NCBI GenBank assembly: GCA_016844515.1
Contig: JAERMP010000023.1
Span: forward strand, 1 to 14,889
Origin: Thermoleophilia bacterium
Lineage (GTDB): Bacteria > Actinomycetota > Thermoleophilia > Gaiellales > Gaiellaceae
Length of the DNA: 14,889 nt
Direction: 5' to 3'
A program made the translations under genes and the position numbers. Under the pieces are notes generated by a model that did no database searches, was not told the origin of the DNA, and saw only the letters and a program-made list of their open reading frames with translations. Numbering within the stretch: the first letter of the stretch is position 1; each line of letters starts with the position of its first letter. Of the stretch, positions 1-5,835 are shown one piece after another.

Positions 1-140
1 ATGTCGCTGAGGAAGTTGAACCCGTGCTCGTCACGCAGGTACCTGCAGGCCTCGACGATCCGTGCCGGGTCGACGACGAGCGTTGTCTCGCCGAGCGCCT
101 CGTTGGTCTCGATGACCCCAGGAACGCCTGCGTACGTCAT
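1..140 (-). CDS. nuoC: NADH-quinone oxidoreductase subunit C, N-terminal part only
   Basis: Only the first 46 codons are present; the gene runs off the left edge. The visible protein begins [18 protein letters not shown] and continues with a segment reading [19 protein letters not shown] and then NFLSD, which resembles the N-terminal region of the 30-kDa (NuoC) subunit of complex I. NuoC sits in the peripheral arm next to the N2-cluster subunit NuoB. The ATG overlaps the nuoB stop codon in an ATGA arrangement (137-140), so translation is probably coupled. The call rests mostly on gene order nuoA-nuoB-nuoC plus this short match. Whether it is a lone NuoC or a NuoCD fusion cannot be seen. Confidence 0.85.
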   Translation of the reverse strand, partial: MTYAGVPGVIETNEALGETTLVVDPARIVEACRYLRDEHGFNFLSD

Positions 141-754
141 TCGGCGACCCCGCGGATCTGGTACGCGGGGGGCACGCCCCCCCGGATCTTCTCGTGGAGC
201 CGGATGATGCCCTCCATCAGCGCCTCCGGGCGGGGCGGGCAGCCCGGCACGTGGATGTCGACTGGGACGATCTTGTCGACTCCCTGCAGGATCGTGTAGT
301 TGTTGAACATCCCGCCGGAGCTCGCACATGCACCCATGGCGATGGCCCACTTCGGCTCGAGCATCTGGTCGTAGACCTGACGCAGCGGTGCAGCCATCTT
401 GTGGGCCACGCGGCCGGAGATGATCAGCAGGTCAGCCTGCCGCGGTGAGGAGCTGAATCGCTCCATGCCGAAGCGCGCGATGTCGTAGCGCGACGAGACG
501 ATCGACATCATCTCGATGGCGCAGCAGGCGAGCCCGAAGGTGTCCGGCCAGACCGAGTTGGACTGTGCCCAAGCGACGGCCTTCTCGACCGTCGTGAGGA
601 GGAGCGCGTCCTCGATCTCGGCGACCTCGCGCTCGAAGACTCCGGGTCCGCGTTCGGGCCAGAGCACCCGCTCGGACTGGAGGCCGGCCTTCGCGAGCGG
701 GCGGTCGCTGACCACCGGAAGCTCCCGCCTCTGCGCTCGCTCAGGCAACGTCAT
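137..754 (-). CDS. nuoB: NADH-quinone oxidoreductase subunit B (N2 cluster subunit)
   Basis: Complex I subunit that carries the [4Fe-4S] cluster N2, the last electron carrier before quinone, at the base of the peripheral arm. The 205-residue protein shows all four expected cluster cysteines: the adjacent pair C77-C78 in [12 protein letters not shown]143 in GACASSGG, and C172 in [11 protein letters not shown]. The start chosen is the ATG at 754, which follows GGGAGGG on the minus strand, although the spacing is very short. An upstream in-frame GTG at 805 would add 17 residues encoded inside a palindromic intergenic element, so I do not favour it. About 45 residues precede the conserved [15 protein letters not shown] segment, a moderately long N-terminus. 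It follows nuoA after 141 bp and overlaps nuoC by 4 bp. Confidence 0.96.
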   Translation of the reverse strand: MTLPERAQRRELPVVSDRPLAKAGLQSERVLWPERGPGVFEREVAEIEDALLLTTVEKAVAWAQSNSVWPDTFGLACCAIEMMSIVSSRYDIARFGMERFSSSPRQADLLIISGRVAHKMAAPLRQVYDQMLEPKWAIAMGACASSGGMFNNYTILQGVDKIVPVDIHVPGCPPRPEALMEGIIRLHEKIRGGVPPAYQIRGVAE

Positions 755-761
755 CCCTCCC

Positions 762-868
762 CCTGGCGGCTGCAAAGCGGCGCCAGGCGGCGTCCTCAGT
801 CGCACCCATATCGCTGCGGATATGGGCGCTCCCTGCGTCCTTGCCTGGCTTGCTTTTCGCGCGCCAGG
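762..868. repeat. Imperfect palindromic element filling the nuoA-nuoB gap
   Basis: The 141-bp gap between nuoA and nuoB is organised as nested complementary blocks around one centre near 815. The innermost is CCCATATC (805-812) with GATATGGG (819-826) and a 6-nt loop. The next is GCCAGGC (782-788) with GCCTGGC (843-849). The outermost is CCTGGCG (762-768) with CGCCAGG (862-868). All three pairs share nearly the same centre, so they belong to one fold. Because 762-768 also complements 781-787, and 844-849 complements 863-868, alternative local hairpins are possible. The outer end adjoins the nuoB ribosome binding site. It could be a foldback mobile repeat or an mRNA processing or translation element; I cannot tell which. 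Confidence 0.65.
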
Positions 869-895
869 AGAAGGGCGGCGTCACCTGATCGAGCG

Positions 896-1261
896 CTAGT
901 GCCAGTTCAGTGCTCCCTTGCGCCAGACGTAGATGTATGCCACGCCCAGGATCGCGACGAATACGAGGAGCTCACCGAGCCCGAACCAGCCGAGCGCCTC
1001 GAGCTGCACGGCCAGCGGGTAGAGGTAGACGATCTCGATGTCGAAGAGGATGAAGAGGATCGCCGTGAGGTAAAAGCTCACCGTGAACCGGCGCTGCTGG
1101 CTCGGAGCCTCTTCGGAGACACCGGACTCGAACGGCAGCATCTTCTGGCGCGTGCCTGCGACCGGACGTTTCGGGACGATGAACGACCCCGCGATCATGG
1201 TCGCGGGGATGATTGCCGCGAAGAGCGCGTAGAAGAGGAAGGGCAGCCAGTTCGAAAGCAC
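896..1261 (-). CDS. nuoA: NADH-quinone oxidoreductase subunit A
   Basis: Small membrane subunit of complex I near the quinone channel and the junction of the membrane and peripheral arms. At 121 residues it has the usual family length. Three hydrophobic segments are visible at about 6-28, 61-83 and 93-113. The conserved loop after the first helix reads LPFESG (42-47), and FDIEIVYLYP (73-82) carries the conserved acidic pair of the second helix. The start is GTG at 1261, preceded on the minus strand by a weak G-rich stretch rather than a clear Shine-Dalgarno site. It is the first gene of the nuo operon and diverges from erpA across 160 bp, where its promoter must lie; I could not identify a convincing -35/-10 pair for it. 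Confidence 0.96.
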   Translation of the reverse strand: MLSNWLPFLFYALFAAIIPATMIAGSFIVPKRPVAGTRQKMLPFESGVSEEAPSQQRRFTVSFYLTAILFILFDIEIVYLYPLAVQLEALGWFGLGELLVFVAILGVAYIYVWRKGALNWH

Positions 1262-1317
1262 GGGTAGACCCCCGCACGGACCTCGGACGTCTGTTCTTGC
1301 GCGAAACCTAGCACTCC

Positions 1318-1337
1318 CCCTTCGGGCGCACGAAGGG
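1318..1337. other. Small stem-loop in the nuoA-erpA divergent gap
   Basis: CCCTTCG (1318-1324) is perfectly complementary to CGAAGGG (1331-1337) with a 6-nt loop. It lies in the 160-bp gap between the divergent nuoA and erpA starts, on the probable nuoA leader side. It could be a leader hairpin or a protein site. There is no T-run on either side to make it a terminator, and its role is unknown. Confidence 0.45.
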
Positions 1338-1409
1338 ATCGAAAATCCCGCACAGAATGAGCGATACGAGTGTTACAAACTCCCGCCTGGTATCCCGCAC
1401 GCCGTCCGC

Positions 1410-1415
1410 TACCAT
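1410..1415 (+). promoter_or_regulatory. Putative -10 element for leaderless erpA transcription
   Basis: TACCAT fits the actinobacterial TANNNT -10 pattern and ends 6 nt before the GTG start at 1422, so transcription would begin at or next to the start codon. No ribosome binding site precedes the GTG and no good -35 is seen. The same arrangement recurs before fprA, fumC, lipA and the cupin gene. Confidence 0.6.
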
Positions 1416-1421
1416 GAGCCT

Positions 1422-1841
1422 GTGGCAACCGTCGAGCACCCGACTGACGACCTGATCTCACTCACGCCCGTCGCCGCGGCGAAGATCAGGGAGCTCATGT
1501 CCGAGGAGGAGGATGCGAGCACGCTCGTCCTTCGCGTGGCGATCCAGGGCGGTGGTTGTTCCGGCTTCCAGTACGGGCTCGGCTTCGACGCCGGCTCCGC
1601 CGAGGGTGACGTCGAGCTCTCACTCGAAGGCATCCCGGTTGTGGTCGATCCGTACAGCGCTCCGTACCTTCGGGGCACCACCATCGACTTCCTGAACTCG
1701 ATTCAGGAGGCAGGGTTCAAGATCGACAACCCGAACGCCGTCTCCTCGTGCGGCTGTGGCCACTCCTTTCAGGTGGACGAGGGCGAAGAGCTCCCCGAAG
1801 GCACCGAGGTCGGTGGCTGCGGCTCCGGCTGCAGTCACTGA
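1422..1841 (+). CDS. erpA: A-type iron-sulfur cluster carrier/insertion protein (ErpA-like)
   Basis: Cytosolic carrier that takes Fe-S clusters from a scaffold and delivers them to apo-proteins. The 139-residue sequence has the three family cysteines: C46 in GGGCSGFQYG and C110/C112 in SSCGCGHSF. GGGCSGFQYG with NPNA before the CGCG motif is closer to ErpA than to IscA. The start is a GTG whose context fits leaderless translation. After the conserved HSFQV, where the fold normally ends, there is an acidic extension and a GGCGSGCSH tail with two further cysteines (C133, C137) and a terminal histidine, which is not part of the standard family core. Complex I genes lie divergently upstream and a ferredoxin reductase lies downstream, so likely clients or partners are close by. 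The exact subfamily is less certain than the family. Confidence 0.93.
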   Translation: MATVEHPTDDLISLTPVAAAKIRELMSEEEDASTLVLRVAIQGGGCSGFQYGLGFDAGSAEGDVELSLEGIPVVVDPYSAPYLRGTTIDFLNSIQEAGFKIDNPNAVSSCGCGHSFQVDEGEELPEGTEVGGCGSGCSH

Positions 1842-1872
1842 GGCGAACCAGCTCTCGTTCGTAGCTTCGTAG

Positions 1873-1892
1873 GGGCGAGGCATGCCTCGCCC
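1873..1892. repeat. Perfect 20-bp palindrome upstream of fprA
   Basis: GGGCGAGGCA is followed directly by its exact complement TGCCTCGCCC. The palindrome lies in the 69-bp gap between erpA and fprA and covers the place where a -35 box for fprA would be. No T-run follows, so a standard intrinsic terminator is unlikely. The left flank reads CGTAG, but the right flank GGCC does not mirror it. It may be a copy of a dispersed REP-like palindrome, an operator, or a hairpin ending erpA mRNA. Copy number elsewhere cannot be judged from here. Confidence 0.6.
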
Positions 1893-1898
1893 GGCCAA

Positions 1899-1904
1899 TA
1901 GCAT
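1899..1904 (+). promoter_or_regulatory. Putative -10 element for leaderless fprA transcription
   Basis: TAGCAT matches TANNNT and ends 6 nt before the GTG at 1911. There is no Shine-Dalgarno sequence in the short remaining space, which supports a transcript starting at the GTG. The region where a -35 would sit overlaps the 20-bp palindrome. Confidence 0.6.
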
Positions 1905-1910
1905 CGCCCT

Positions 1911-3278
1911 GTGATCGATCGCGTACTCCGCGTGGCCGTCGTCGGCTCAGGGCCGGCGGCCTTCTACGCCGCGGGTCATCTGTTGGTTAGCGAAGACCCG
2001 TCAGCCGAGGTCGACATGATCGAGCGGCTACCGACTCCGTGGGGGCTCGTTCGGCTCGGCGTCGCCCCAGACCATCCGAAGCTCAAAGAGGTCTCGCGCG
2101 TGTACGAGAAGATCGCTGCGCGCCCCGGATTTCGGTTCCTGGGCAACGTCGAGGTCGGACGGGATGTCGCGCACGACGAGCTGATGCGCTCCTACAACGC
2201 GGTCGTCTACGCCAACGGTGCCCAGACCGACCGGCGGCTCCGCATTCCGGGTGAGGATCTCCCCGGGTCGTGGGCGGCGACCGAGCTCGTCGCCTGGTAC
2301 AACGGCCATCCCGACTATCAGGACCTGGCGTTCGACCTCTCGGGTGAGCGGGCCGTCGTCATCGGGAACGGGAACGTCGCCCTCGACGTCGCCCGCATGC
2401 TCGCGCTGACACGGGAGGAGCTCGCCCCGACCGATACGACCGACGCGGCGATCGAGGCGATCGTTTCGGCGGGGATAACTGAGATCCTCGTCCTCGGTCG
2501 GCGCGGGCCCGTTCAGGCCGCGTGGACGCCGACCGAGCTCCAGGAGATGGGCGAGCTCACAGGAGCAGACACCGTCGTGGACTCGGCCGAGCTCGAGCTG
2601 GATCCGGCGAGCGCGGCCGAGCTCGCAGACGCCTCGAACATCGTCCAGCGCAACTTCGAGATCCTCCACGAGCTCGCGGGACGTGAGCGCACGGAAAAGG
2701 CGAGAGCCGTCCGTTTCCGCTTCCGCGTCTCTCCGGTTGCGATCCTCGGCGAGGATCGGGTGGAGGGCATCGAGATCGTCCGGAACCAGCTCGAACCGGA
2801 TGATCGCGGGCGGGTGCGAGCGGTGCCGACCGACGAGCGCGAGGTCATCCCCTGCGGGATCGTCTTCCGCAGCGTCGGCTACCACGGGGTCGCGCTGCCG
2901 GGTGTGCCGTTCGACGAGCGTGCGGGCACGATGCCGAATCGGGACGGCCGCGTTCTCGACGAGGGAGGCGAGCCGATCCCCGGTCTCTACTGCGCGGGTT
3001 GGATCAAGCGCGGCCCGACGGGCGTAATCGGGACGAACAAGAAGGACGGTACGGAAACCGTCGACCGCCTGCTCGAAGACGCCCGTGCCGGCGTGCTCCC
3101 CGAGCCGGTTGGCGGGAGCATCGACGCCCTCCTCGCCGAACGCGGTGTCGAGGTTGTCACCTCAGCAGGATGGGAGGCGATCGACGCGCTGGAGCGCGCC
3201 CGCGGGCAAGAGCAAGGCCGCCCGCGCGTCAAGCTCTGCACCTGGGGCGAGCTGCTCGCAGCGTCGCGCTCAGGCTGA
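1911..3278 (+). CDS. fprA: Ferredoxin-NADP+ reductase, adrenodoxin-reductase (FprA) type
   Basis: FAD flavoprotein that passes electrons between NADPH and ferredoxin. The 455-residue protein has the FAD Rossmann motif VVGSGPAAFYAA near residues 10-21, followed by TPWGLVRLGVAPDHPKLK, a hallmark of the adrenodoxin-reductase family. The NADP-binding motif is GNGNVALDVARML at 152-164. The C-terminal FAD-contacting segment begins at C361 (CAGWIKRGPTGVIGTNKKDG). Length and motif order match mycobacterial FprA. The GTG start sits 6 nt after a -10-like TAGCAT. It lies 69 bp downstream of erpA on the same strand, but its own promoter suggests separate transcription. Its ferredoxin partner is not in the window. 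The last 9 bp overlap the convergent aminotransferase gene. Confidence 0.95.
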   Translation: MIDRVLRVAVVGSGPAAFYAAGHLLVSEDPSAEVDMIERLPTPWGLVRLGVAPDHPKLKEVSRVYEKIAARPGFRFLGNVEVGRDVAHDELMRSYNAVVYANGAQTDRRLRIPGEDLPGSWAATELVAWYNGHPDYQDLAFDLSGERAVVIGNGNVALDVARMLALTREELAPTDTTDAAIEAIVSAGITEILVLGRRGPVQAAWTPTELQEMGELTGADTVVDSAELELDPASAAELADASNIVQRNFEILHELAGRERTEKARAVRFRFRVSPVAILGEDRVEGIEIVRNQLEPDDRGRVRAVPTDEREVIPCGIVFRSVGYHGVALPGVPFDERAGTMPNRDGRVLDEGGEPIPGLYCAGWIKRGPTGVIGTNKKDGTETVDRLLEDARAGVLPEPVGGSIDALLAERGVEVVTSAGWEAIDALERARGQEQGRPRVKLCTWGELLAASRSG

Positions 3279-4307
3279 GAGCGCGTCGATCGTCCGATCG
3301 ACGTCGTGCTCGGTGTTGTAGACGTGCCACGACGTCCGCAGCTTGCCCCCGCGCACGGCAGCCTGGATCCCGGCTCGGGCGAGCTTCTCGGCAGCGCCCG
3401 GCGCATCCGACATCACGATTGCCGAGTTGCCGACCTCGAGGCCGAGGCCTGCCCGGAATCTGTTCGCGAGCCGGACGTCGTGGGCATGGATCGCCTCGAC
3501 GCCGATCTCCTCGATGATCGCCAGGGTGGGGGCTGCCGCGACCCACATGTACCAGGCCGGCGACGTGTCGAGCCTGCGAGCGCTGTCGGCGAGTCGGAGT
3601 GGCGGTCCGAAGAACGTCGCGAGTGGATCCTCCCCCGCGTACCAGCCTGCCGTGGCCGGGACGACGTCGCGGAGGGGCTCGGGCCTGATTGCCATGTACG
3701 CCGTGCCGCGCGGCGACATGAGCCACTTGTAGCCGTGGACGGCCACGATGTCGAAGCGGCTCGCGTCGAGCGGAAGCCAGCCGATCGCCTGCGTCGCGTC
3801 GATCACCGTCATCACACCGTGTTCTTCCGCGGCGCGGGCAATGGCGTCGAGGTCGGCAACCTCACCCGTCGCCATCTGGACGGCGCTGAAAGCGACCACG
3901 TCCACGTCCGGGCCGATCTCGCCGGCAAGCTCTGCGGCCGGCACCAGACGGACGCTCACGCCTCGGTGTTCCTGGACGAGGAATGGGAAGAGAAGCGATG
4001 TGAACTCGACGTCCGGCGCGAGGACGCGAGTGTCGTCAGGTACCGACGCCGCGATCAGCCCGATCAAGCTCGAGACGTTCGCACCGATCGCCACCGTCTC
4101 GACGGGGACGCCGACGAGCCGGGCGAACGACGCGCGCGCCTCCTCGCCGGGGATCCCCCAGTGCTCCCAGCTCGTACGACCGCCTCGCCAGTCGCCAAGC
4201 GCCTCCTGGAGCGCGTCCCAAGCCGGCCGGGGAGGCAATCCGTATGACGCCGTGTTGAGATAGGTGCCCGCCGGCTCCCACAGGTCGGGCATGAGCGTCT
4301 CGCCCAT
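3270..4307 (-). CDS. Class V aminotransferase family PLP enzyme
   Basis: PLP-dependent fold-type I enzyme of the class V aminotransferase / cysteine-desulfurase superfamily. The 345-residue protein has the cofactor residues D170 and Q173 in VIDATQAIGWLPL and the Schiff-base lysine K194 in AVHGYKWLMSPRG. A C-terminal RTSWHVYNTEHDVDR is typical of this superfamily. No cysteine is apparent in the usual catalytic loop position of a desulfurase, so an EgtE-like lyase or a kynureninase- or isopenicillin-epimerase-like enzyme is as likely; the substrate cannot be assigned. The start is ATG 4307, with AGGA about 8 nt upstream; ATG 4292 is an alternative. The frame stays open upstream across fumC, but that stretch is antisense to a conserved gene and is discounted. 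It is divergent from fumC over 75 bp. Confidence 0.88.
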   Translation of the reverse strand: MGETLMPDLWEPAGTYLNTASYGLPPRPAWDALQEALGDWRGGRTSWEHWGIPGEEARASFARLVGVPVETVAIGANVSSLIGLIAASVPDDTRVLAPDVEFTSLLFPFLVQEHRGVSVRLVPAAELAGEIGPDVDVVAFSAVQMATGEVADLDAIARAAEEHGVMTVIDATQAIGWLPLDASRFDIVAVHGYKWLMSPRGTAYMAIRPEPLRDVVPATAGWYAGEDPLATFFGPPLRLADSARRLDTSPAWYMWVAAAPTLAIIEEIGVEAIHAHDVRLANRFRAGLGLEVGNSAIVMSDAPGAAEKLARAGIQAAVRGGKLRTSWHVYNTEHDVDRTIDALSA

Positions 4308-4370
4308 GCCGCAGATCCTGTCACAGCGCCCGTGCGGGGAAACCACGACGACCAGCCGTGCCCGGCGCTC

Positions 4371-4376
4371 TAGACT
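4371..4376 (+). promoter_or_regulatory. Putative -10 element for leaderless fumC transcription
   Basis: TAGACT ends 6 nt before the fumC ATG at 4383 and no ribosome binding site precedes that ATG. The identical hexamer occurs in the subtilase promoter and before lipA, which strengthens its reading as the local -10 consensus. No convincing -35 is seen. Confidence 0.6.
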
Positions 4377-4382
4377 CGGCGC

Positions 4383-5711
4383 ATGGACGAGACGACTTCC
4401 ACCCAACCTCTGTGGGGAGGCGAGACCGAGAAGGCCGTCGGCAACTTCCCGGTCTCCGGCGAGCCGATTCCCACCCCCGTTGCCCGCTGGCTTGGCCGGA
4501 TCAAGGCCGCCGCGGCCCGTGTAAACGCCGACCTCGAGCTGCTCGATCGGGAGATGGCGGAGCGCATCGCCGCAGCAGCCGATCGCGTGGCAGCCGGTGA
4601 GTTCGACGACCAGTTCCCGATCGACGTCTTCCAGACCGGCTCCGGGACGAGCTCGAACATGAATGCGAACGAGGTGATCGCGACGCTCGCGGGTGAGGAC
4701 GTGCACCCGAACGATCACGTGAACATGGGCCAGTCCTCGAACGACGTGTTTCCGTCCGCCGTCCACCTTGCTGCGCTCGGGGAAATCGCGCACGACCTGC
4801 TTCCCGCGCTGGAACGCCTCGCGGCATCGCTCGAGCGGAAGGCGTTCGAGTTCGACGACGTCGTCAAGTCCGGTCGCACGCATCTGATGGATGCGGTGCC
4901 GGTAACCCTCGGCCAGGAGTTCGCCGGGTATGCGGCGCAGATGCGCCAGGGAATCGCGCGCGTCGAGGACGCGATGCCGCGTCTCGGCCAGATCCCGCTC
5001 GGCGGGACGGCGACGGGCACCGGACTGAACACGCATCCCGAGTTCGCGGCGCGCGTCCGTGAGTACCTCTCACGGGACACCGGTCTCACGGTCTCGGCTC
5101 CGGTCGACCACTTCGAAGCGCAGGCGGCCCGCGACGGGCTCGTCGAGGCCTCGGGCGCGCTCAAGGTCGTGGCCGTCTCGCTGACGAAGATCGCAAACGA
5201 CCTGAGGCTCATGGGCTCGGGTCCGCGTGCGGGACTCTCCGAGATCTTCCTGCCCGAGCTCCAGAAGGGAAGCTCGATCATGCCCGGGAAGGTCAACCCG
5301 GTCATGCCCGAGGTCGTGACGCAGGTCGCCGCCCAGGTGATCGGAAACGACACTGCAATCACGATCGGCGGCATGAACGGGCACTTCGAGCTCAACGTGT
5401 ACATCCCGCTCATGGCTCGGAACCTGCTCGATTCGATCAAACTCCTCGCAAGCGCGTCCCGCCTGCTCGCAGAGAAGTGCGTGGACGGGATCGAGGCGAA
5501 CCGGGAGAGGAACGAGCAGTACGCCGAGGGGACGCTCTCTGCAGCGACTGCGCTCAACCCGTACATCGGCTACGACAAGGCGTCGGAGATCGTGAAGGAG
5601 GCGGCGTCGTCGGGCCGGTCGCTGCGTGAGGTAGCTCGTGAAGCCGGCGTCGAGGACGGCGTACTCGACGAGGCGCTCGACTACCACGCGATGGCGAAAC
5701 CGCACGGCTAA
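4383..5711 (+). CDS. fumC: Fumarate hydratase, class II
   Basis: Oxygen-stable tetrameric fumarase of the TCA cycle, interconverting fumarate and (S)-malate. The 442-residue protein has the superfamily regions in order: [14 protein letters not shown] near residue 90, [30 protein letters not shown] with the active-site histidine H167, and the signature [10 protein letters not shown] at 296-305 on the catalytic serine loop. The text after the signature, [19 protein letters not shown], and a C-terminus with [11 protein letters not shown] resemble actinobacterial FumC rather than the shorter-tailed E. coli enzyme. Aspartase is the main alternative in this superfamily; the [12 protein letters not shown] region and the overall C-terminus favour fumarase. 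It appears monocistronic. A weak GCGGTT/AACCG hairpin follows the stop. Confidence 0.93.
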   Translation: MDETTSTQPLWGGETEKAVGNFPVSGEPIPTPVARWLGRIKAAAARVNADLELLDREMAERIAAAADRVAAGEFDDQFPIDVFQTGSGTSSNMNANEVIATLAGEDVHPNDHVNMGQSSNDVFPSAVHLAALGEIAHDLLPALERLAASLERKAFEFDDVVKSGRTHLMDAVPVTLGQEFAGYAAQMRQGIARVEDAMPRLGQIPLGGTATGTGLNTHPEFAARVREYLSRDTGLTVSAPVDHFEAQAARDGLVEASGALKVVAVSLTKIANDLRLMGSGPRAGLSEIFLPELQKGSSIMPGKVNPVMPEVVTQVAAQVIGNDTAITIGGMNGHFELNVYIPLMARNLLDSIKLLASASRLLAEKCVDGIEANRERNEQYAEGTLSAATALNPYIGYDKASEIVKEAASSGRSLREVAREAGVEDGVLDEALDYHAMAKPHG

Positions 5712-5742
5712 GCGGTTTTCGGAGCACGGCAACCGATCTCCC

Positions 5743-5770
5743 TTGCATCCCGTCGGCGTCGGCCTAGACT
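5743..5770 (+). promoter_or_regulatory. Promoter of the subtilase gene (TTGCAT-16-TAGACT)
   Basis: TTGCAT (5743-5748) and TAGACT (5765-5770) are separated by 16 bp. Transcription would start near 5777, leaving a leader of about 60 nt before the GTG at 5836. That leader ends in the purine-rich GGAGGAAAGGGGAGAAA (5819-5835). It is the clearest two-part promoter in the window. Confidence 0.6.
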
Positions 5771-5774
5771 TTGG

Positions 5775-5788
5775 CCCGAGATCTCGGG
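5775..5788. promoter_or_regulatory. 14-bp perfect palindrome at the predicted subtilase start site
   Basis: CCCGAGATCTCGGG is its own reverse complement and lies 4 bp after the -10 hexamer, spanning the predicted transcription start. That position fits an operator for a dimeric repressor, or a hairpin protecting the 5' end of the mRNA. No regulator gene is adjacent, so the assignment stays tentative. Confidence 0.4.
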
Positions 5789-5835
5789 GGTGGGCCTCCG
5801 GGTGCCGCCCTTCCAGACGGAGGAAAGGGGAGAAA

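Noticed and set aside
755..805. GTG at 805 as the nuoB start, giving 17 extra residues
   Set aside because: Those codons lie inside the palindromic element, and ATG 754 has an adjacent purine-rich site; the family does not need the extension.
1262..1421. A two-part promoter for nuoA in the divergent gap
   Set aside because: TAGGTT and TTGTAA on the minus strand are present, but neither has a partner hexamer at proper spacing, so I did not annotate a nuo promoter.
4308..5036. Open minus-strand extension of the aminotransferase frame, adding about 240 residues
   Set aside because: It is antisense to highly conserved fumC sequence and low in recognisable motifs. The conserved aminotransferase fold starts after ATG 4307, which has its own AGGA site.
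4383..5711. Aspartate ammonia-lyase as an alternative identity for fumC
   Set aside because: The shared superfamily signature cannot separate them, but [12 protein letters not shown] and the actinobacterial-type C-terminus with HAMAK favour fumarase.
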